From NCBI GenBank assembly GCA_026389635.1, contig JAPLHM010000171.1, positions 1 through 16,111 on the forward strand: a DNA stretch of 16,111 nucleotides, given 5' to 3'. This document shows, piece after piece, positions 1-6,068 of the stretch. The translations under genes and the position numbers were made by a program. The notes below the pieces were generated by a model. The model saw only the letters and a program-made list of their open reading frames with translations, was not told where the DNA came from and ran no database searches. Source of the stretch: Chloroflexota bacterium. Lineage in GTDB: Bacteria > Chloroflexota > Dehalococcoidia > GIF9 > UBA5629. Within the stretch, counting starts at the first letter, position 1; each line of letters opens with the position of its first letter.

Positions 1-356
1 ATGAGAAGGTGCTCAACGCTCACATACTCGTCGTTAAGCCGGTCGGACTCCCCCACCGCGGCCTGCAGCACCTGGGCCACGCGTGGCGTCGGGTAGATCT
101 GAATGCCGCCGATGGCCGACTTGGGCTGGTCGGCGATCTTGGGGTAGTTGTCGAGTATGTCGCTGACACGCTTCTTCATGGCAGTCAGGTTGATGTTCAT
201 TTTCTTGAGTATCTCGGCCGCCAGCCCCTTCTGCTGTTCGAGCAGCGCCAGAAAAATATGCTCAACGTCCCACATGGAGTTGCGGAAGCGGCTGACAAGC
301 TGCTGTGAAGCCCCCAGCACTTCCTGTGCCTGCTCGGTAAATCTTTCCTGTCTCAT
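1..356 (-). CDS. clpB: ClpB-type AAA+ disaggregase, N-terminal part (truncated by window edge)
   Basis: The translation from the ATG at 354-356 gives 118 residues beginning MRQERFTEQAQEVL. They match the Clp N-terminal repeat domain, with features such as DVEHIFLALLEQ and, in the second half-repeat, YVSVEHLL. ClpB is a hexameric cytoplasmic ATPase that pulls proteins out of aggregates together with DnaK/DnaJ. Both AAA+ modules and the middle coiled coil lie beyond base 1, so the ClpB/ClpC distinction is not proved by this piece; the hspR/dnaJ context favours ClpB. The start lies three bases after the TAG stop of the small upstream gene. No Shine-Dalgarno sequence sits at a useful distance, so translation is probably coupled to that gene. 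It appears to be a late gene of the operon starting at dnaJ (2041). Confidence 0.85.
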   Translation of the reverse strand, partial: MRQERFTEQAQEVLGASQQLVSRFRNSMWDVEHIFLALLEQQKGLAAEILKKMNINLTAMKKRVSDILDNYPKIADQPKSAIGGIQIYPTPRVAQVLQAAVGESDRLNDEYVSVEHLL

Positions 357-359
357 AGT

Positions 360-644
360 CTATTTATGGGCGGCTGCTTCCTCGGCGATCAGTTTATCGC
401 GGTAAGCGAGGACAATGCGGCAATCCGGACCCTGGCACCTGGCAATCTTTGCTCTGACATCCCGGGCAAACTTTTTCCCGGGATTGTCCGTTGCCGCCAG
501 CTTGTACCTGCTGCACCATGTGCACGAACACGCCCAGTCCCCGTGTACCATGACTGTCACGTAGTCGCCCACCCTGTCGCAGGATGTCGTGGTGGCAGTT
601 ATCTGCCAGCCGGCCGGCGCAAGGTCCGTCCTGGCCTCAGCCAT
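360..644 (-). CDS. Unrecognised 94-residue cysteine-rich protein between hspR and clpB
   Basis: I do not recognise this family. Visible features are six cysteines: C22, a C39-x-C41-x-x-C44 cluster, and C70-x4-C75. The part before the cluster (DYVTVMVHGDWACSCTWC) looks like two beta strands running into a CxC. That is reminiscent of SWIM-type or other small zinc folds, but the CxH half of a SWIM motif is not seen. No signal peptide or membrane segment is visible, so it is probably cytoplasmic and metal-binding (inference). The ATG at 642-644 is well supported by AGGAGG at 651-656, six bases upstream. The gene overlaps the hspR stop by eight bases and ends three bases before clpB. It therefore belongs to the chaperone operon and should share its heat-shock control. 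A zinc- or redox-linked accessory of ClpB or HspR is possible but unproven. Confidence 0.8.
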   Translation of the reverse strand: MAEARTDLAPAGWQITATTTSCDRVGDYVTVMVHGDWACSCTWCSRYKLAATDNPGKKFARDVRAKIARCQGPDCRIVLAYRDKLIAEEAAAHK

Positions 645-987
645 CTTTAACCTCCTGGTTTGATTTTCTTTTTGCCGGGTCTACTTTCCCGTACCTGCGC
701 AACTCGGCCTCGAGGCCGACTATTTTATGCTGCATCTCTGCCATGCGGCTGCTCAGCCTGAGTATGACCTCGACGCCGGCCATATTGATGCCCATGTCCT
801 CCATGAGCACTTTGATATGGCGCAGCCGCTCGATCTCGGCCTCGGAATAATAACGGATATTGCCGCCCGAGCGGTAGGGTTTGACAGCTCCCAGCTTCTC
901 GTAATAGCGCAGTGTATGCACCTCGCAGCCCAATATCCTGGCCGCGATGCTGATCACATACTTCGGTTCGTTTATTTCTCGAGGCAT
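637..987 (-). CDS. hspR: HspR-type MerR-family heat-shock repressor
   Basis: This 116-residue protein has an N-terminal MerR winged helix. The stretch YVISIAARILGC, then HTLRYYEKLGAV and GGNIRYYSEAEIERL, covers recognition helix and wing, and GINMAGVEVIL follows. The last piece matches the GVNLAGIK-like segment typical of HspR rather than of metal- or drug-sensing MerR proteins. A short coiled segment and a basic tail (PAKRKSN) end it. HspR represses chaperone operons, classically with DnaK as co-repressor, and releases DNA when unfolded proteins titrate DnaK. It lies 34 bases after dnaJ and overlaps the next gene by eight bases, so autoregulation of the whole operon is likely. The start is supported by GAGGTGAT about ten bases upstream. 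The family call is firm; the co-repressor model comes from actinobacterial relatives. Confidence 0.88.
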   Translation of the reverse strand: MPREINEPKYVISIAARILGCEVHTLRYYEKLGAVKPYRSGGNIRYYSEAEIERLRHIKVLMEDMGINMAGVEVILRLSSRMAEMQHKIVGLEAELRRYGKVDPAKRKSNQEVKDG

Positions 988-1021
988 TTTATCTCATCAC
1001 CTCATAAATACAACATCAATA

Positions 1022-2041
1022 TCAATTGGGCCTCATGGACCTGAACTGTTCAAAGAGGACCCGCTCTTTATCGCTGAGATTGGTGGGGAGTACCACCGAC
1101 ATCCTGGCCAGCATATCTCCGCGGCTGGTGTCACCCAGGTGCGGCATTCCCTGCCGGGCCAGCTTGAAGACCTTGCCGTTCTGCGTCTCCGCAGGTATCC
1201 TCAGGGCCAGCTTGTTGCCCTTGAGGGTGGGCACCTGCACCTCGCCACCCAGCACGGCCGCCACCAGCGATACCGGCACATCCACCAGCAGGTCATCGCC
1301 TTCGCGCTTGAAAAGCGGGTGCGGAGCAACCTTGATAACTAAGTAGAGGTCACCGGGCGTCCCGCCCATGCCCTGTTCCCCTTCCCCGGCGACGCGCACC
1401 TTAGAGCCGTCTTTTACACCCGCGGGTATCTTGACCTCCAGCCGGCGCGGCTTGATCACCCTTCCCGCGCCGCGGCACTGCTGGCACACACCGTTCTTAG
1501 TGCGACCCTGGCCCTGGCAGGCCGCGCAGGCCTGCTCTGCCTGCAGCTCCATCACACGCCTTGTCCCGTTATACGCCTCCTCCAGCGTAACCTCGACCTG
1601 GTGCTCGATATCCTGTCCGCGCCTGGGCGCACGCCTCCCCCCGGCCCTGGTACCACCCGTGCCGAAACCCTTGAGCAGGCTCTCGAAAACCTCGTTGAGG
1701 TCGCCCATATCGGAGGTCTCGTAAGTGGTATACGGGGCGCCGCCACGCCCGGGGCTCCCGTACTGCTGTTGAGCCTGCTGCTGAGCCTGCTGCCTGGCGC
1801 GGGCATAGGCTTCGGCATTCTCGTAATCCGACCCGTACTGGTCGAACTTCTTGCGCTTATCCGCGTCGGACAGCACCTCGAAAGCCTCGTTGATCTCTTT
1901 GAACCTGGCCTCCGCACCCTTGTTCCCGGGATTCACGTCCGGATGGTACTTGCGCGCCATTTTGCGGTAGGCCGCCTTTACATCCTTGTCAGGGGCGTTC
2001 CTTGGTATGCCGAGTATGCCGTAATAATCTTTTCCTGCCAT
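1022..2041 (-). CDS. dnaJ: DnaJ-family co-chaperone with a single zinc site
   Basis: This 339-residue Hsp40 has a J domain at residues 4-70 with the HPD motif at 33-35, which triggers DnaK ATPase. A Q/A-rich and G-rich linker follows (84-140), with a FESLLKGFG segment resembling the G/F region. It has only two CxxCxGxG repeats (C172/C175 and C186/C189) instead of four, so one zinc centre rather than two. The C-terminal substrate-binding beta domains run from about 200 to the end. It is the first gene of the dnaJ-hspR-small protein-clpB operon and has its own strong promoter. The ATG at 2039-2041 gives the standard AGKDYYGILG N-terminus. It is a paralogue of the complete DnaJ at 2847 and may be the stress-inducible copy serving ClpB (inference). 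It could also be annotated as a CbpA-like DnaJ. Confidence 0.92.
   Translation of the reverse strand: MAGKDYYGILGIPRNAPDKDVKAAYRKMARKYHPDVNPGNKGAEARFKEINEAFEVLSDADKRKKFDQYGSDYENAEAYARARQQAQQQAQQQYGSPGRGGAPYTTYETSDMGDLNEVFESLLKGFGTGGTRAGGRRAPRRGQDIEHQVEVTLEEAYNGTRRVMELQAEQACAACQGQGRTKNGVCQQCRGAGRVIKPRRLEVKIPAGVKDGSKVRVAGEGEQGMGGTPGDLYLVIKVAPHPLFKREGDDLLVDVPVSLVAAVLGGEVQVPTLKGNKLALRIPAETQNGKVFKLARQGMPHLGDTSRGDMLARMSVVLPTNLSDKERVLFEQFRSMRPN
1763..1798. repeat. Three imperfect 12-base tandem units inside dnaJ
   Basis: Three consecutive 12-base units (ctgctgttgagc, ctgctgctgagc, ctgctgcctggc) encode the Q/A-rich linker of the first DnaJ on the minus strand. The reading frame is kept in whole codons, so changes in unit number would only change linker length. 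Confidence 0.75.
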
Positions 2042-2059
2042 TTTTCCACCCTGGCCATA

Positions 2060-2089
2060 ATTATAAATATATCAGCGGAACCATGTCAA
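2060..2089 (-). promoter_or_regulatory. Near-perfect sigma-A promoter for the dnaJ-hspR-clpB operon
   Basis: On the minus strand there is TTGACA (2084-2089), an 18-base spacer and TATAAT (2060-2065). Transcription would begin near 2053, giving a leader of only about a dozen bases before the dnaJ ATG. A promoter this strong fits a gene set held down by a repressor such as HspR. No exact CTTGAGT-N7-ACTCAAG (HAIR) operator is present; only one half-like TTGAGT occurs at 2114-2119, upstream of the -35. Confidence 0.75.
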
Positions 2090-2140
2090 AATTAGTTAAA
2101 TTTTTCTAACATATTGAGTCATAATAGTTGACAAAATATT

Positions 2141-2701
2141 TTATATTTTATCAATAATTTCAAGAAGCTGGTTCAGCATCCAGGCCGTGGTGCCCCAGAT
2201 GACCCGGCCGTCCAGTTCGTAAGTATACATTTCAATAGTCGTGTCGCCGAAGGTCACGTTCTCCAGTTTTCTAATGGCGCTGTTACGCAGGTCGTCCAAA
2301 GGCAAAGTGAAGACCTCTTCCACTTCGAATTTATCAGCTTCAAAAGCATACGGATAGGGTATGATCCCGACGAAGGGTACGATGCGGTAGAGGGAGGTAA
2401 CCGTGGCGGCATCATCGAGTTCACCCAGGATGTCAACATCGGACTCTTTGAGCCCGATCTCCTCCCGGCTCTCCCGCAGCGCCGTCTCCAGCAGGGAGCG
2501 GTCCTCCTGGTGGCGTCCACCGCCGGGGAAGGATATCTGTCCCTTGTGGTGGGTCAGGTGGTCTGTCCTCTTGGTGAAAACGATGTGGCATCTGCCGTCT
2601 TTCTCAAATAAGGGGACCAGGACGGCTGAATCGGTAAGGCTGCTGTCGCTGATGACCTTTTTTTCACGCGTGGCCAGCGCCCGCCTGATCTTCTCTTTCA
2701 T
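2141..2701 (-). CDS. Nudix hydrolase of the CoA-pyrophosphatase (NudL/NUDT7-like) group
   Basis: This 186-residue protein carries the signature preceding the Nudix box in CoA pyrophosphatases (FTKRTDHLTHHKGQISFPGG, residues 42-61). The Nudix helix follows, ending R76-E77-x-x-E80-E81-x-G83-L84, whose glutamates bind Mg2+ or Mn2+. The C-terminal EVEEVFTLPLDDL and VIWGTTAWML match NudL-type proteins. The expected reaction is hydrolysis of CoA or acyl-CoA to 3',5'-ADP and (acyl)phosphopantetheine in the cytoplasm, limiting damaged or excess CoA. An in-frame TAG nine bases upstream fixes the ATG as the earliest start. No Shine-Dalgarno sequence precedes it, and a -10 element lies 10 bases away, so the mRNA may be nearly leaderless. 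It is divergent from the second dnaJ and unrelated to it in known function. Substrate is inferred from family. Confidence 0.85.
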   Translation of the reverse strand: MKEKIRRALATREKKVISDSSLTDSAVLVPLFEKDGRCHIVFTKRTDHLTHHKGQISFPGGGRHQEDRSLLETALRESREEIGLKESDVDILGELDDAATVTSLYRIVPFVGIIPYPYAFEADKFEVEEVFTLPLDDLRNSAIRKLENVTFGDTTIEMYTYELDGRVIWGTTAWMLNQLLEIIDKI

Positions 2702-2711
2702 AAGTTTCTAA

Positions 2712-2740
2712 ATCATACATCCGATGTCAAACGGCGACAA
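2712..2740 (-). promoter_or_regulatory. Putative promoter of the Nudix gene
   Basis: On the minus strand TTGTCG (2735-2740), a 17-base spacer and TATGAT (2712-2717) precede the gene. The -10 ends 10 bases before the start codon, so the transcript would carry only a few untranslated bases and no ribosome-binding site. Confidence 0.5.
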
Positions 2741-2743
2741 TAA

Positions 2744-2772
2744 TTTGCCTGCCGGCAAAGACCGGCCCGGTC
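2744..2772. repeat. Two adjacent short hairpins between the Nudix gene and dnaJ
   Basis: TTTGCC (2744-2749) pairs with GGCAAA (2754-2759) across a TGCC loop. Immediately after it GACCGG (2760-2765) pairs with CCGGTC (2767-2772) around a single base. They sit between the two divergent promoters. No T-run follows on either strand, so a terminator role is not supported. Confidence 0.55.
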
Positions 2773-2793
2773 CACAGCGACCGTATCTAAAAT

Positions 2794-2823
2794 TTGATTA
2801 GTCAAACTCCCATTGTTTATACT
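2794..2823 (+). promoter_or_regulatory. Promoter of the second dnaJ with overlapping inverted repeat
   Basis: TTGATT (2794-2799), an 18-base spacer and TATACT (2818-2823) form a good sigma-A promoter. The expected start is near 2830 and the leader about 17 bases, with GAGGA at 2832-2836. A 14-base inverted repeat (TTTGA-N4-TCAAA, 2793-2806) covers the -35 and could be an operator. Confidence 0.65.
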
Positions 2824-2846
2824 GATGAATTGAGGATTTTTGAAAT

Positions 2847-3956
2847 ATGCCGACAACCAGAGATTATTACGCCATACTGGGACTCCCGCATAACGCCACG
2901 GATGAGCAGTTGAAGAAGGCCTACCGCAAGATGGCCATGGAGTACCATCCGGACCGCAACGGCAGCCCCGGAGCCGATGAGCGTTTCAAGGAGATCAACG
3001 AGGCTTACGAGGTGCTCTCGGACGCACAGAAGCGGGCTTACTACGACCGCACGGGCCGTGCGCCGGGCAACGGCGGCGACAGTATGGGATTCGACAACTT
3101 CGAGTTCGGCGGCCTGGGCGATATATTCGAGGCCTTCTTCGGCGGCGCCACATCCGGCTCCCAGAGGCGCTCGCCGCACAAGGGACAGGATATCGGCTTC
3201 AGGGTGTCGCTGACCTTCGAGGAGGCATACACCGGCGCAAGCAGGGAGGTTGAGATCAGCCGCGTCGAGCTATGCTCTATCTGCAAGGGGACAGGCAGCC
3301 GCCCGGGCACCAACCCTGAGAAATGCCCTGACTGCAACGGCGCCGGACAGGTCCGCCGCACACAGCAAAGCATCTTCGGACGCTTTGTTCAAACCGCCAC
3401 CTGCCCGGCATGCAGCGGAAAGGGAACTGTCATAAAATCCCCCTGCGCGCAGTGCCGGGGACAGGGCAGGGAGAGGATCAAACGCAAACTCGCGGTCAAT
3501 ATCCCTGCCGGTGTTGACGAGGAAAGCCAGATGCGTATGCAGCACGAGGGCGAAGCCGGGCATTACGGCGGTTCACCCGGAGACCTTTTCCTGCGCTTCG
3601 ATATCAAGCCCCACAAGTTCTTTATCCGCAGTCACTCCGACCTGGTAATGGCGCTGCCGCTCAATTTCGCGCAGGCCGCGCTGGGATGTACGTTAGATGT
3701 GCCCACCATGGAGGGGGTTTTCAGCCTCAAGGTGCCGGCCGGCACACATCACGGCAAGGTCTTTCGTATCAAGGAAAGGGGTTTTTACCGCCTCAATTCC
3801 CGCGGGCGCGGCGATCAATTAGTCATAATAAAGCTGATTACGCCCGAAAAATTGGACCAGCGCCAGCGCCAGTTGCTGGAAGAGCTGTCAGCCAGCCTGC
3901 CCAAATCCGCAGAGTATGCCCGTCCCGGGGAAGACCTGCTTCAGCACCTTGGATAA
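2847..3956 (+). CDS. dnaJ: Type I DnaJ (Hsp40) co-chaperone with complete zinc finger
   Basis: This 369-residue protein has the full DnaJ architecture. The J domain spans residues 5-71 with HPD at 34-36. A short G/F region follows (GFDNFEFGGLGDIFEAFFGG). Four CxxCxGxG repeats form two zinc centres (C143/C146, C160/C163, C186/C189, C200/C203). Two C-terminal substrate-binding domains and a dimerisation tail finish it. It delivers unfolded clients to DnaK and stimulates its ATPase in the cytoplasm. No dnaK or grpE is next to it; it appears to be a single-gene unit, convergent with plsY. The ATG at 2847 gives the normal N-terminus, with GAGGA ten bases upstream. Its length and domain content are usual for the housekeeping DnaJ, in contrast to the reduced paralogue at 1022-2041. 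Confidence 0.95.
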   Translation: MPTTRDYYAILGLPHNATDEQLKKAYRKMAMEYHPDRNGSPGADERFKEINEAYEVLSDAQKRAYYDRTGRAPGNGGDSMGFDNFEFGGLGDIFEAFFGGATSGSQRRSPHKGQDIGFRVSLTFEEAYTGASREVEISRVELCSICKGTGSRPGTNPEKCPDCNGAGQVRRTQQSIFGRFVQTATCPACSGKGTVIKSPCAQCRGQGRERIKRKLAVNIPAGVDEESQMRMQHEGEAGHYGGSPGDLFLRFDIKPHKFFIRSHSDLVMALPLNFAQAALGCTLDVPTMEGVFSLKVPAGTHHGKVFRIKERGFYRLNSRGRGDQLVIIKLITPEKLDQRQRQLLEELSASLPKSAEYARPGEDLLQHLG

Positions 3957-3991
3957 GACTCCTTCTGCCTGCAGCAGGGTGACCGTTCTTT

Positions 3992-4657
3992 CTACCGGTT
4001 TACCTTGCCGGTCTTTTTGCCCAGCTTGAGTTCAGTCCCGGCCTGCAGGCGCGTTATATTGCTGCGATGCTGGTAGATAATGAGTCCCGCCGCCACCAGT
4101 CCGTAGATCGCGTAAATCGGGGCCACTATTGCCAGCAGTGCCAGCGTGACCATGGCCAGCAGCACAAACAGGGACGCCAGCATCGAGCCCAGCGAGACAT
4201 ACCTGGTAGCCAGTACCACGATTATGCCCGCCGCCATGCCTACGAGGGCAACCATCCAGTTGATGACGAGCAGTCCGCCGATGAAGCAGGCCACGCCTTT
4301 CCCGCCCTTGAACCCGATATAGACCGACCAGTTATGCCCTACCATGACCATGATGGCGGCCAGGCACTGGGCGAACTGGACGTGAATGTCACGGCCGGCC
4401 ACCATAAAAGTGTCGTCGCCGATGATCAACATGCTGAGACAGACCGCCAGCGCGGCCTTTCCCATATCGAGCAGCGCTGTTATCAGCCCCAGCTTTGTCC
4501 CCAGCGTGCGGAAGACGTTGGTAGCGCCAATATTTCCACTGCCGTGCCGCCTGATATCCACGTCGACTATTGTTTTGCTTATGATAAGCCCGAAGGGGAT
4601 GGCGCCCAGCAGATAGGCGACGACGGCTATGACAAGATATTTAATAATCAGGATCAC
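3992..4657 (-). CDS. plsY: Acyl-phosphate:glycerol-3-phosphate acyltransferase PlsY
   Basis: This 221-residue hydrophobic protein carries the three conserved PlsY loops: GSGNIGATN (39-47), GHNWSVYIGFKGGKGVA (107-123), and HRSNITRLQAGTE near the C-terminus. It is predicted to be an inner-membrane protein of about five to seven helices. It transfers an acyl group from acyl phosphate (made by PlsX) to the sn-1 position of glycerol-3-phosphate, giving lysophosphatidic acid, the first step of phospholipid synthesis. Its presence indicates ester-linked bacterial lipids. Its ATG overlaps the der stop by four bases (4654-4657), so the two genes are translationally coupled. The tail is basic (KLGKKTGKVNR). 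Length is normal for the family. Confidence 0.95.
   Translation of the reverse strand: MILIIKYLVIAVVAYLLGAIPFGLIISKTIVDVDIRRHGSGNIGATNVFRTLGTKLGLITALLDMGKAALAVCLSMLIIGDDTFMVAGRDIHVQFAQCLAAIMVMVGHNWSVYIGFKGGKGVACFIGGLLVINWMVALVGMAAGIIVVLATRYVSLGSMLASLFVLLAMVTLALLAIVAPIYAIYGLVAAGLIIYQHRSNITRLQAGTELKLGKKTGKVNR
3994..4018 (+). terminator. Possible intrinsic terminator of the second dnaJ
   Basis: ACCGG (3994-3998) can pair with CCGGT (4008-4012), one further U-G pair is possible, and CTTTTT follows at 4013-4018. It lies inside the 3' end of the convergent plsY coding region. The stem is short, so it is only a moderate candidate. Confidence 0.4.
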
Positions 4658-5991
4658 GGGGTTTTTCCTGTCGTTTTACTTGACTTCTTGGAGGCCTTTC
4701 TAAATGTAAGCTTGAGCGACGTCCCGTAGAAACCGAACGTCTGGCGCAGCCTGTTCTCTAAGTAGCGTTCATATGAAAAATGTACCAGCAGCGGATCATT
4801 CACCAGGAAGGTGAAGGAGGGCGGATTGTTGCTGCCCTGGTAAGCCCTGTATACCACCAGCCTTTTGGTTCCGCGGGGCGGCGGGGCGTGCGAAGCCACG
4901 GCTTCCTTGACCAGCCCGTCGATAACATCATCCGGCAACAGTTTCTGCCGCTCGTCCCACGCCTCCAGGGCAACCGGGATTATATTTTTCACACCGAGGC
5001 CGGTGAGGGCGGAGACAAACAGGATGGGGGCATGCGCTATAAATTTCATGCGCTTATCTATGGCAGCTACGTAGTCGTCCCTTGCCTCCGCGTCCGCAAG
5101 GTCCCATTTGTTGATAACAAGCACGATGCCCTTACAGGCTTCCTTGATATAGCCGGCGACGTGCGTGTCCTGTGCCGTGATGAACTCGGTGGCATCCATC
5201 ACCAGCATAGCCACGTCGCAGCGGTTGATAGCGCGCAGGGAGCGTACCAGCCCGTAAAACTCCAGACCTTTGCCCGCCTTGCCGCGCTTGCGTATGCCTG
5301 CCGTGTCGATCAGCACAACTTCCCTGTCACCGTGTTTGACCACGGTATCCGTGGCGTCCCTGGTTGTACCTGCCGCGGGGTCCACTATGGTCCTCTCCGA
5401 CCCGGCAACGGCATTGACCAGCATGGACTTGCCCACGTTGGGCCGGCCGACGATAGCCAATCCCGGCCTGCCCCCCATTTCCATAGCTTTAACCGGGGCA
5501 GGCAGCTTGCTGACTACAGCTTCCAGTAAATCGTGAATACCCCGGCCATGGTGGGCGCTGATGGGCAGGGGCGCGCCCAGCCCGAGCTGGTAAAACTCCG
5601 CGGCCGAGTCCTTCAGCTTCTCGGTTTCAGCCTTGTTGACGGCCAGCACCACCTGCTTGCCCAGCCTGCGCAGATCATTGGTTATCTCAAAATCGGCAGG
5701 TATCAGGCCGTCCCTGGCATCAACCACGAAGATTATTAAATCGGATTCGGCAATGGCCGCTTCCACCTGCTTCTTCACCTTGCGGCCCATGGCGGAGCCC
5801 GGCACGGGCTCAAGCCCCCCCGTATCGATGAGAGTCACCTCGTGATCGAGCATGCTGACATCCGCGAAAATGCGGTCCCTCGTGGTGCCCGGCAGATCCT
5901 CCACGATAGCAATGGGGGCGCCGGCGATGCGGTTAAACAGAGTTGACTTGCCCACGTTGGGCCGGCCGACGATGCTGATTATGGGATTCAT
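4654..5991 (-). CDS. der: Ribosome-assembly GTPase Der (EngA)
   Basis: This 445-residue protein has the tandem G domains that define Der. In domain 1 the P-loop is GRPNVGKST (9-17), G2 GTTRDR, and G3 DTGG (56-59). In domain 2 the P-loop is GRPNVGKSM (182-190), G3 DTAG (229-232) and G4 NKWD (294-297). A C-terminal KH-like domain (FTFLVNDPLLVHFSYERYLENRLR region) and a basic tail follow. It acts in maturation of the 50S subunit. The first G4 motif is NKAE (119-122) instead of the usual NKxD, which may alter guanine specificity or affinity of domain 1. The ATG gives the standard MNPIISIVGRPN start. No Shine-Dalgarno sequence is visible, and a possible -10 lies 12 bases upstream. Transcription continues into plsY. 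Confidence 0.95.
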   Translation of the reverse strand: MNPIISIVGRPNVGKSTLFNRIAGAPIAIVEDLPGTTRDRIFADVSMLDHEVTLIDTGGLEPVPGSAMGRKVKKQVEAAIAESDLIIFVVDARDGLIPADFEITNDLRRLGKQVVLAVNKAETEKLKDSAAEFYQLGLGAPLPISAHHGRGIHDLLEAVVSKLPAPVKAMEMGGRPGLAIVGRPNVGKSMLVNAVAGSERTIVDPAAGTTRDATDTVVKHGDREVVLIDTAGIRKRGKAGKGLEFYGLVRSLRAINRCDVAMLVMDATEFITAQDTHVAGYIKEACKGIVLVINKWDLADAEARDDYVAAIDKRMKFIAHAPILFVSALTGLGVKNIIPVALEAWDERQKLLPDDVIDGLVKEAVASHAPPPRGTKRLVVYRAYQGSNNPPSFTFLVNDPLLVHFSYERYLENRLRQTFGFYGTSLKLTFRKASKKSSKTTGKTP

Positions 5992-6003
5992 ATGTGCACA
6001 ACC

Positions 6004-6033
6004 ATTCTAATTCATGAGGATGCTTTAACTTAA
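6004..6033 (-). promoter_or_regulatory. Possible promoter of der-plsY
   Basis: On the minus strand TTAAGT (6028-6033), an 18-base spacer and TAGAAT (6004-6009) lie in the 77-base gap between argF and der. The -10 ends 12 bases before the der ATG, implying a very short leader without a ribosome-binding site. The -35 is weak; read-through from argF is the alternative. Confidence 0.4.
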
Positions 6034-6068
6034 TACGTAATAATACTGAAATCGGCGCCCTGCCGGGC

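Noticed and set aside
366..650. Plus-strand 94-codon frame antisense to the cysteine-rich protein gene
   Set aside because: The minus-strand reading has a strong Shine-Dalgarno, operon overlaps on both sides and a coherent sequence; the antisense frame has none.
2042..2140. CIRCE (HrcA) or full HAIR (HspR) operator upstream of the first dnaJ
   Set aside because: Neither TTAGCACTC-N9-GAGTGCTAA nor paired CTTGAGT/ACTCAAG is present; only an isolated TTGAGT half.
4067..5529. Plus-strand open frames of 220 and 249 codons opposite plsY and der
   Set aside because: Low-complexity, His/Gln/Asp-rich translations antisense to well-recognised genes; no ribosome-binding sites or family resemblance.
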